5,593 bases of DNA, from NCBI GenBank assembly GCA_902385515.1, contig CABMGC010000038.1, forward strand, positions 1 to 5,593, given 5' to 3'. The position numbers were made by a program, and so were the translations under genes. The notes under the pieces were generated by a model, which saw only the letters and a program-made list of their open reading frames with translations, had not been told where the DNA came from and made no database searches. Positions within the stretch are counted from its first letter, which is position 1; the number at the start of each line of letters is the position of its first letter. Positions 1 to 4,815 of this stretch are shown here, piece after piece. The DNA comes from an uncultured archaeon. Lineage in GTDB: Archaea > Micrarchaeota > Micrarchaeia > Micrarchaeales > CABMGC01.

Positions 1-1931
1 ACGTCATCAACCTCATCGACACCCCCGGCCACGTCGACTTCGGAGGGCACGTAACTCGGTCAATGAGGGCGGTCGACGGAGTCATCGTGGTCGTCGACCC
101 TGTGGAAGGGATAATGCCGCAGACCGAGACGGTCATGAGGCAGGCCCTAAAGGAGAAGGCAAAGCCTGTACTGTTCATAAACAAGGTCGACAGGCTCTTG
201 ACCGAGCTCAGGCTTACGCCGGAGCAGACGTTCGAGAGGCTGCTCAAGCTTATCAATGACGTCAACAAGCTGATAAACGGGTATGCGCCCGAGGAGTTCG
301 TAGGGAAGTGGAACGTCAGCGTCGAGAACGGAAGCGTCTGCATAGGATCTGCGGCGAAGAAGTGGGCCATATCCAAGAGGATCATGGAGAAGTACAACAC
401 CTCTTTCAAGGAGATATTCGCGCTCACCGCCGCGGGAGACGAGAAGAGGCTTCAGGAGGTTGCCCCTATAGACGAGGCCACCTTGACGATGATCATCGAG
501 CACCTGCCGACGCCGCGAGTGGCGCAGGCATACAGGATTCCTCACCTGTGGCACGGCGATCTCGAGAGCGCCGAAGGAAAGGCGATGACGAGCGTAGACG
601 CGAAGGCGCCTGCTGGCGTTGTCATATTCGGAATATCGTACGACCCCCACGGAGGAGAGGTCGCGGTAGGAAGGGTGTTCTCCGGAACGATAAGGAAGGG
701 AACGATGGTTTACATTTCAGGAAAGAACGACATGCAGAAGATACTGCAGGTCGGCCTGTACATGGGTCCTGAGCGAGTGCTCATCGACCAGGTATCTGCG
801 GGCAACATAGCGGCGATAATAGGCCTCAAGGACCTTTCGATAGGGGACACGATAAGCGAGACGAACATAACGCCTTTTGAGCAGATAACTCACTACTCGA
901 AGCCTGTCGTCACCAAGGCGGTCGAGGCGAAGGAGCTAAAAGACACGCTAAAGCTAATAGAGGCGCTCAGGGAACTGTCAAAGTCGGACCCGACCCTTCA
1001 GGTAGAGATAAAGCAGGAGACCGGCGAGCACCTGATGAGCGGAATGGGAGAGCTTCATCTGGAGGTCATAGAGACCAAGCTTCGGGACAATTACAAGATT
1101 CCGATAACCACGAGCGAGCCGCTTGTGGTCTACAAGGAGACGATCGACAAGGAGACCAAGGACGTCGAGGGAAAGTCGCCTAACCACCACACGAGGTTCG
1201 ACGTTACGATATCTCCGCTGGAGAAGGGCGTAATAGACCTGATAGAGACCGGCGTCATAAGGGACGGCGAGCCGAAGGGCAAGATATACCTCGAGGAACT
1301 CGTAAAGGCGGGAATGCCGCGAGAGGAGGCGAGAGGGCTCGTTGACGTATCGCACACGAGCGTCCTTATCGACGCCACCCACGGAGTCCAATACATGAAC
1401 GAGGTAATGGAGCTTCTGATAGACGGGTTCGAGGAAGCCGTGACTGAAGGGCCGCTAGCCAAGGAGAAGTGCTTCGGGGTTAAGGTGCTTATAACCGACG
1501 CCACGATCCACGAGGACCCTGTGCACAGGGGGCCCGCGCAGGTAATGCCCGCGATAAGGAGGCCGATCTGGGCGGGAATGCTTTTCTCCGGAGTCAATCT
1601 CCTCGAGCCTAAGCAGAAATTCACGGTCAACATCCCGCAGGAGTACCTGTCTGACGTCATAGGCCTTCTACAGGCGCGCAGGGGCCAGGTGCAGGAGATA
1701 CAGCAGGAGAACGAACAGGTCACCATAATCGCCAAGATGCCAGTGGCCGAGGTCATAAAGGGCTTCTCGAACGAGATCAGGGGAGCCACGACCGGAAGGG
1801 CGATATGGTCCACCGAGTTCGACGGCTACGAGAAGATTCCGAAGGAGATCCAGGACAAGATAGTCAGGGAAATCAGGAAAAGAAAGGGACAGAAGGAGGA
1901 ACCGCCATCGCCGCAGGACTTCATGGACTGA
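1..1931 (+). CDS. fusA: Archaeal elongation factor 2 (aEF-2), 5'-truncated by window edge
   Basis: This GTPase drives tRNA/mRNA translocation on the ribosome. The frame is open from base 3; base 1-2 belong to a split codon and the true start lies outside the window. Counting visible residues from base 3, the G3 motif DTPGHVDF is at 6-13, G4 NKVD at 60-63, and a G5-like GSA before KKW follows in the G domain. Domains II-V are present to the end. The diphthamide target His sits in HRGPAQVMPAIRR, codon 1524-1526, visible residue 508. The C-terminus (EIRKRKGQKEEPPSPQDFMD) matches the usual aEF-2 ending, so the 3' end is intact. With 642 residues visible against about 730 in the family, roughly 85-90 residues, including the G1 P-loop and switch I, are missing only because of the window boundary. 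No frameshift is seen. Whether diphthamide is made depends on dph genes elsewhere in the genome. Confidence 0.97.
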   Translation, partial: VINLIDTPGHVDFGGHVTRSMRAVDGVIVVVDPVEGIMPQTETVMRQALKEKAKPVLFINKVDRLLTELRLTPEQTFERLLKLINDVNKLINGYAPEEFVGKWNVSVENGSVCIGSAAKKWAISKRIMEKYNTSFKEIFALTAAGDEKRLQEVAPIDEATLTMIIEHLPTPRVAQAYRIPHLWHGDLESAEGKAMTSVDAKAPAGVVIFGISYDPHGGEVAVGRVFSGTIRKGTMVYISGKNDMQKILQVGLYMGPERVLIDQVSAGNIAAIIGLKDLSIGDTISETNITPFEQITHYSKPVVTKAVEAKELKDTLKLIEALRELSKSDPTLQVEIKQETGEHLMSGMGELHLEVIETKLRDNYKIPITTSEPLVVYKETIDKETKDVEGKSPNHHTRFDVTISPLEKGVIDLIETGVIRDGEPKGKIYLEELVKAGMPREEARGLVDVSHTSVLIDATHGVQYMNEVMELLIDGFEEAVTEGPLAKEKCFGVKVLITDATIHEDPVHRGPAQVMPAIRRPIWAGMLFSGVNLLEPKQKFTVNIPQEYLSDVIGLLQARRGQVQEIQQENEQVTIIAKMPVAEVIKGFSNEIRGATTGRAIWSTEFDGYEKIPKEIQDKIVREIRKRKGQKEEPPSPQDFMD

Positions 1932-1940
1932 AGGGGCATA

Positions 1941-1966
1941 TTTGGCGGCAAATCGCCTTCTCTTTC
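1941..1966 (+). terminator. Weak hairpin plus pyrimidine tract after EF-2
   Basis: About 12 nt past the EF-2 stop, GGCG (1944-1947) can pair with CGCC (1954-1957) around a 6-nt loop, followed by the pyrimidine-rich tract TTCTCTTTC (1958-1966). An alternative overlapping stem is TTTG (1941-1944) with CAAA (1949-1952). Either could mark EF-2 transcript termination ahead of the next promoter. The stems are only 4 bp and there is no clean T-run, so this is a weak call. Confidence 0.25.
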
Positions 1967-1975
1967 GAGATAGGC

Positions 1976-1982
1976 TTAAAAA
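1976..1982 (+). promoter_or_regulatory. Archaeal TATA box of the L7Ae operon
   Basis: TTAAAAA lies in an otherwise GC-richer stretch with purine-rich GAGATAGG upstream as a possible BRE. It would place transcription start near 2004-2008, about 70 nt before the L7Ae ATG. The box is embedded in the small inverted repeat GCTT-AAA-AAGC (1974-1984) and abuts the palindrome AAAAGCTTTT (1979-1988). A weaker A/T-rich alternative, ATAATAC at 1994-2000, would start near 2020 and would cut into the leader hairpin. Confidence 0.6.
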
Positions 1983-2013
1983 GCTTTTCAGACATAATAC
2001 TGATACCTAATTA

Positions 2014-2038
2014 GCGCTGCAGAGTAATGAAGCGGCGC
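2014..2038 (+). promoter_or_regulatory. K-loop-like hairpin in the L7Ae leader (candidate L7Ae-binding autoregulatory element)
   Basis: GCGCTGC (2014-2020) pairs with GCGGCGC (2032-2038): seven pairs, one of them T/G wobble. The 11-nt apical loop AGAGTAATGAA (2021-2031) has GA at 2022-2023 facing GA at 2029-2030, which allows tandem sheared G.A/A.G pairs. The second GA is preceded by the bulge AAT (2026-2028), the same trinucleotide that precedes the GA in the U4 snRNA kink-turn. Only GT (2024-2025) stands in for the outer stem, as in an archaeal K-loop. The 3b/3n position would be A.A, which is tolerated but not the commonest. It lies just downstream of the predicted transcription start and upstream of the gene for the kink-turn-binding protein L7Ae. 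Structure is seen by eye; binding is inferred. Confidence 0.5.
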
Positions 2039-2063
2039 GGTGCTGAAGTTTCTGCACTGATGA
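2038..2063 (+). promoter_or_regulatory. Second leader hairpin overlapping box D/C-like motifs, next to the L7Ae SD
   Basis: GTGC (2040-2043) pairs with GCAC (2054-2057). Pairs 2038/2059 and 2039/2058 extend it outward, and G2045-C2052 and A2046-T2051 extend it inward past a T.T mismatch. The same segment carries CTGA (2043-2046) and TGATGA (2058-2063), which match box D and box C of L7Ae-bound RNAs. They could instead form a kink-turn-like fold with a 3-bp AGT/ACT stem (2047-2049 with 2056-2058). The two folds are mutually exclusive and end only 3 nt before the ribosome binding site, so the region could act as a switch. The plain hairpin looks more stable, and the outer stem of the alternative fold is poor. 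Confidence 0.3.
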
Positions 2064-2066
2064 AAT

Positions 2067-2072
2067 GAGGTG
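2067..2072 (+). promoter_or_regulatory. SD site that fixes the L7Ae start
   Basis: GAGGTG matches the anti-SD core and ends 5 nt before ATG 2078. The in-frame GTG at 2072, two codons earlier, overlaps the SD itself and has no site of its own. The ATG at 2078, giving the typical MAKSYVKFEVP start, is therefore preferred. Confidence 0.7.
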
Positions 2073-2077
2073 TGAAT

Positions 2078-2464
2078 ATGGCAAAATCTTATGTGAAATT
2101 CGAAGTTCCTAAGGAGATAGCGGACAAGTCACTCGAGGCGCTCAGGCTTGCAAAGCAGAGCGGCTCGGTGAGGAAGGGCGTGAACGAGGTCACGAAGAGC
2201 GTCGAGAGAGGTCTCTCAATGCTGGTGCTTCTGGCCGCGGACGTCGAGCCGGAGGAAGTAGTCATGCACATCCCGACTCTTTGCGAGCAGAAGAAGATCC
2301 CGATAGTGTTCATAGAGAACAAGCTCGACCTAGGAAAGGCGGTCGGACTGAACGTGCCTTGCGCGGCCGCTTCGATAGAGAAGGTCGGCGAGGGTCAGGC
2401 CCAGCTCAAGGAAGTCACTGCGTGGACCTCCAAGATGACTGGTGGAAAGGCGGAAGAGAAGTAA
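2078..2464 (+). CDS. rpl7ae: Ribosomal protein L7Ae / kink-turn-binding protein
   Basis: 128 residues, the usual archaeal length. L7Ae is a 50S subunit protein and also the core RNA binder of box C/D and H/ACA sRNPs and of archaeal RNase P, where it recognises kink-turns and K-loops. The RNA-binding signature GVNEVTK is at residues 34-40, with N36, E37 and K40 at the positions known to contact the sheared G.A pairs. The usual KGANE has V for A at 35. The second recognition loop reads VFIENKLDLGKAVGLNVPCAA, with IENK where many homologues have a VPSK-like segment. It is first in an operon with S28e, L24e and ThiI, behind a TATA box and a structured leader that resembles its own RNA target. Identification is firm; autoregulation is inferred. 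Confidence 0.95.
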   Translation: MAKSYVKFEVPKEIADKSLEALRLAKQSGSVRKGVNEVTKSVERGLSMLVLLAADVEPEEVVMHIPTLCEQKKIPIVFIENKLDLGKAVGLNVPCAAASIEKVGEGQAQLKEVTAWTSKMTGGKAEEK

Positions 2465-2482
2465 TTTTGACAAGCTGGTCTT

Positions 2483-2770
2483 ATGGCAGATGAGCAAAAG
2501 AAACCCGAAGCCCCCAAGGAGCAGAAGAAGGAGGAGCCGAAGCGACAGGAGGAACCCAAGAGGTTCGACGGCTTCCTCGTGGAGATAGTCGAGGTCATCC
2601 CCCAGAAGACCGGCATGTTCGGCTCGGTCAAGCAGGTGATGTGCAAGATAACCGAGGGCAGGGACAAGGGCCGCGTCATAAGGAGGAACATCACCGGAAG
2701 GGTCAAGACCGGGGACATGATCAGGCTCGGTGACACGAGCAGGGAGGACAAGCCGATAAACGTCAAGTGA
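2483..2770 (+). CDS. rps28e: Ribosomal protein S28e with charged N-terminal extension
   Basis: 95 residues; archaeal S28e is normally about 65-75. The core begins near residue 28 (RFDGFLVEIVEVI). It includes TGMFGSVKQV and the family hallmark EGRDKGRVIRRNITGRV (about residues 58-74), followed by GDMIRLGDTSRE. This is the small OB-fold 30S protein near the mRNA exit side. Residues 2-27 are almost only K, E, P, Q and R and look disordered. ATG 2483 lies 18 nt after the L7Ae stop with no convincing SD, so translation may rely on coupling or on a different initiation mode. No ATG or GTG is seen immediately ahead of the core that would obviously remove the extension, so the longer form is kept; the start is the least certain part. 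Confidence 0.93.
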   Translation: MADEQKKPEAPKEQKKEEPKRQEEPKRFDGFLVEIVEVIPQKTGMFGSVKQVMCKITEGRDKGRVIRRNITGRVKTGDMIRLGDTSREDKPINVK

Positions 2771-2774
2771 TCGC

Positions 2775-2990
2775 ATGCGATGCTCATATTGCACAAGGGA
2801 GATCCCGAAAGGGACTGGCACGATGTACGTCAAGAAGATAGGCACCGTCAAGTACTACTGCTCGAACAGGTGCTTCGAGTTCGACGTGAGGCAGGGCAAG
2901 AAGCAGAACATGAAGCAGCAGAAGGGCCTGCTCAAGGCGGCGAAGGCGGAAGCGGAGAAGAGGCTCGGCATCGCCAAGCAGCAGAAGTGA
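2775..2990 (+). CDS. rpl24e: Ribosomal protein L24e (zinc-ribbon)
   Basis: 71 residues. The N-terminal half is a clear L24e zinc ribbon: C3-x2-C6 (CSYC), EIPKGTGTMYVKKIGTVKYY, then C29-x3-C33 (CSNRC). It is a 50S protein at the subunit interface. The start lies 4 nt after the S28e stop; GTGA overlapping that stop (2767-2770) is a possible weak SD. The C-terminal half does not show the RNPRKLKWT-like segment common in archaeal L24e. It has instead a lysine/alanine/glutamine-rich helical tail (GKKQNMKQQKGLLKAAKAEA and onward), and the protein is somewhat longer than the usual 55-65 residues. In many euryarchaea the next genes would be ndk and infB; here the next gene is thiI. Confidence 0.93.
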   Translation: MRCSYCTREIPKGTGTMYVKKIGTVKYYCSNRCFEFDVRQGKKQNMKQQKGLLKAAKAEAEKRLGIAKQQK

Positions 2991-3014
2991 TTTCTAATTT
3001 TGAACTGACTCCTT

Positions 3015-4187
3015 ATGGCTTTCAAAGAAAAGGCATTCAAGGAAAACGAGGTTCTGGCCATAGCCCACTTCGGGGAGCTGTGGCTAAAAGGCCACAACCG
3101 CAACGAGTACATAAGCAGGCTCATAAAAAATGTCAACGCCCAGCTCGCAAATGAAAGCTACAACCTGGAGCGCGACTATGACCGCCTCGTGATAAGGTTC
3201 ACAGAGGATTCCGACGTCGCGTCTATAACTGCGAAGCTCGGCAGGACGTTTGGGCTCAGCGGCCACGAGATATCGACCACGACCGCCCCCGACGTCGCGA
3301 AGATCGCCGCGGCGGCGCGAAAGCTGCTCAAGGCCAGGACCGGCGCGAAGGTCGTGAAGATAAGCTCGCACCGCTCGGACAAGACCTTGCCTTTCGACTC
3401 CAACGACATAATAAGAAGAGTAAAGAAGGATATCGAGAAGCTGGGATTGGAAGCGGACACAAAGGGCTTCGATACAGAAATAGGCATAAGTGTGAAAAGG
3501 AACGTCGCCTTCGTATCGATCGAAAGGGCGCGCGGGCCAGGAGGATTGCCTGTCGGGGCGTCGGGAAAGGGGGTGGTGCTCATGTCCGGCGGGATAGACT
3601 CTCCGGTCGCCGCGTGGTATGCGATGAAGCGCGGTGTCGTCCCGGTGTACGTGCACATTCACGGATTCCAGGACGCAAAGGAAGCCGAGAGCGGCAAGGT
3701 AGCCGACCTTGTAAAGACGCTGTCTGGGTACTATCCGCACTACAGGTTATACCTTGTGCCTTCCCACATATTCCAGGCCGGATCGTTCAAGTTTGGCAAG
3801 TACGAGCTCATACTTCTCAAGGCGTTCATGCTAAAACTCGCCGAACGGGTCGCGAGGAAGGAGAAGGCAAGGCTCATATTCACAGGCGAGAGCCTCGGCC
3901 AGGTCGCGTCCCAGACGCCAGGCAACCTGTACGCCGCGCAGCAGGGCACAAGGACGCCCATACTCAGGCCGCTGATAGGCTGCGACAAGGAGGAGATAAT
4001 AAAGACCGCCAGGAAGATAGGCACTTACGAGGACTCGATACGCCCGTACAAGGACGTCTGCTCGATCAACGCGAAAAGCCCGACGCTCAGCGCGGATCCG
4101 AAGAAGGTGAAGGAGATGCTGTCCCAAATGGACGTGAACAGGATCGTCACGAGGTCGCTGAAGCTCGCGAGGATAGTCGACGCGTGA
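3015..4187 (+). CDS. thiI: tRNA 4-thiouridine synthase ThiI, rhodanese-less archaeal type
   Basis: 390 residues. ThiI adenylates U8 of tRNA with ATP and replaces its oxygen with sulfur to give s4U8. An N-terminal ferredoxin-like domain starts with HFGELWLKGHNRNEY (from residue 18). A THUMP domain follows (about 75-180), then the PP-loop ATPase with MSGGIDSP (190-197), GESLGQVASQT (from 291), ILRPLIGCDKEEII and IGTYEDSIRPYKDVCS. Cys349 in KDVCS lines up with the essential catalytic Cys of bacterial ThiI (Cys344 in E. coli). There is no C-terminal rhodanese domain, so a thiamine-thiazole role is unlikely. Only two cysteines exist in the whole protein (C323 and C349). ATG 3015 lies 24 nt after the L24e stop with no SD and no promoter seen, so it is probably the last gene of the ribosomal-protein operon. 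Confidence 0.94.
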   Translation: MAFKEKAFKENEVLAIAHFGELWLKGHNRNEYISRLIKNVNAQLANESYNLERDYDRLVIRFTEDSDVASITAKLGRTFGLSGHEISTTTAPDVAKIAAAARKLLKARTGAKVVKISSHRSDKTLPFDSNDIIRRVKKDIEKLGLEADTKGFDTEIGISVKRNVAFVSIERARGPGGLPVGASGKGVVLMSGGIDSPVAAWYAMKRGVVPVYVHIHGFQDAKEAESGKVADLVKTLSGYYPHYRLYLVPSHIFQAGSFKFGKYELILLKAFMLKLAERVARKEKARLIFTGESLGQVASQTPGNLYAAQQGTRTPILRPLIGCDKEEIIKTARKIGTYEDSIRPYKDVCSINAKSPTLSADPKKVKEMLSQMDVNRIVTRSLKLARIVDA

Positions 4188-4213
4188 GCGGCCGGGCAAA
4201 ATCCAACCATACC

Positions 4214-4221
4214 TTAAAATA
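4214..4221 (+). promoter_or_regulatory. TATA box of the first deaminase paralogue
   Basis: TTAAAATA sits in the 72-nt gap after thiI, centred about 43 nt before the GTG start. It predicts transcription start near 4241-4245 and a leader of roughly 15-20 nt carrying the SD. The spacing almost equals that of the second paralogue's promoter. Confidence 0.55.
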
Positions 4222-4248
4222 GCCTGGAAGCCCAAATGAAATAACAAC

Positions 4249-4256
4249 AAGGGGGT
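4249..4256 (+). promoter_or_regulatory. SD site of the first deaminase paralogue
   Basis: AAGGGGGT pairs with the anti-SD, allowing one G.U. Its AAGG core lies 7 nt before GTG 4260 and 16 nt before ATG 4269. The GTG is preferred because the second paralogue begins with the same GTG-CAG-GT(A/T) string at the same distance from its own AAGG. Confidence 0.55.
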
Positions 4257-4259
4257 ACT

Positions 4260-4685
4260 GTGCAGGTTATGAAAATAGACGACTTATCAGAAAAACAGAT
4301 GGCGCTCATCGAGGCGGCAAGAAAGGGATCGGAGAAGGCCCTGTTCGACCTCAAGGTCGGCGTAGCCATACAGGTGGCAGAGGAAACGGTTACTGGAGGC
4401 TATTCCTTGTCTGCCTGCGGCACAGCGTCCGCGTGCGCAAAGAGGGCCGTTCTCTACAAGCTTAACGAGCTCAGGCCGGATCAGAGGGCCGCCGTAACGG
4501 CGATGGCGACGTACGTGCAGACCGGAAGCAGGAAGATGTCTTTGAATTCAAGCCTGCCGTGCAACGCGTGCGAGCAGGACTACATGAAGGTGAGGGAGGT
4601 ATCTGGCACCGATTACCTGAGCGCCTCCTCAATGAACCGCGAGGTCGCGATCGCGAAGATGTACGAACTCTTTCCCGACGCCTAG
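4260..4685 (+). CDS. Cytidine-deaminase-fold protein lacking the catalytic Glu (probable pseudoenzyme)
   Basis: 141 residues with a GTG start. It has the cytidine/deoxycytidylate deaminase fold: LKVGVAIQV, then CAKRAVLYKL (C59) and PCNACEQ (C101, C104). The three cysteines that bind catalytic zinc in tetrameric CDA enzymes are all kept. The proton-shuttling Glu of the CAE motif is Lys61 (AAG, 4440-4442; one transition from GAG), and the PCGxCRQ consensus is altered at three positions. Eleven and nine residues before C59, where CDA has the ribose-binding N-x-E, there are Tyr48 and Leu50. The reading frame is clean and the fold motifs are kept, so it looks like a selected non-catalytic protein, not a decaying gene. 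It has its own promoter and SD and lies between thiI and an apparently active paralogue. A partner or regulatory role, or RNA/nucleoside binding, is inferred. No specific family name is recognised. Confidence 0.85.
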   Translation: MQVMKIDDLSEKQMALIEAARKGSEKALFDLKVGVAIQVAEETVTGGYSLSACGTASACAKRAVLYKLNELRPDQRAAVTAMATYVQTGSRKMSLNSSLPCNACEQDYMKVREVSGTDYLSASSMNREVAIAKMYELFPDA

Positions 4686-4701
4686 CCGCCCGCACAAGCG
4701 G

Positions 4702-4721
4702 AGCGCGGCCTTGCGCTTTTT
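4702..4721 (+). terminator. Hairpin with T-run after the first deaminase paralogue
   Basis: AGCGC (4702-4706) pairs with GCGCT (4713-4717) around the 6-nt loop GGCCTT, followed directly by T4717-T4721. This resembles an intrinsic terminator, and archaeal RNA polymerase also stops at T-runs. A second run, TTTTT at 4755-4759, lies downstream and could be a backup stop. It fits with the next gene having its own promoter. Confidence 0.5.
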
Positions 4722-4768
4722 ACGAAATTACCACTTCTTGAAACGCGGTAAAACTTTTTGTTCGCCCA

Positions 4769-4776
4769 TTTAAAAC
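4769..4776 (+). promoter_or_regulatory. TATA box of the second deaminase paralogue
   Basis: TTTAAAAC is centred about 44 nt before GTG 4816, predicting transcription start near 4796-4800 and a short leader with the SD. It follows the terminator-like element and second T-run, so this gene appears to be its own transcription unit. Confidence 0.6.
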
Positions 4777-4803
4777 ATTTCAGCCGCCCATCCTATTTCA
4801 ACT

Positions 4804-4810
4804 AAGGTGA
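4804..4810 (+). promoter_or_regulatory. SD site that fixes the second deaminase start
   Basis: AAGGTGA is a strong anti-SD match ending 5 nt before GTG 4816. An upstream in-frame GTG at 4807 lies inside this SD and so is not the likely start. Confidence 0.65.
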
Positions 4811-4815
4811 TTATT

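Noticed and set aside
147..1813. Long open frames on the minus strand and in frame +2 inside EF-2
   Set aside because: They lie wholly under a highly conserved aEF-2 sequence and encode arginine/leucine-rich text with no motifs; they are mirror frames of GC-rich codons.
1805..2014. Small plus-strand frame running across the EF-2 3' end
   Set aside because: It begins inside EF-2 in another frame, has no SD, and runs through the promoter of the L7Ae operon.
2025..2075. A complete box C/D guide RNA in the L7Ae leader (C-like TAATGA, D' CTGA, C' TGATGA)
   Set aside because: The first box is degenerate and no terminal CTGA is found before the ATG. The K-loop hairpin explains the same bases better.
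3614..4222. 202-codon plus-strand frame inside thiI
   Set aside because: Overlaps the PP-loop domain in another frame with arginine-rich low-information sequence; ThiI motifs fix the real frame.
4260..4685. First deaminase gene as a decaying pseudogene
   Set aside because: The frame is intact, the three zinc cysteines and core motifs are kept, and promoter and SD are present; loss is limited to the catalytic and substrate positions.
4807..4815. Upstream GTG start for the second deaminase
   Set aside because: This GTG is part of the SD AAGGTGA; GTG 4816 has proper spacing and matches the start of the first paralogue.
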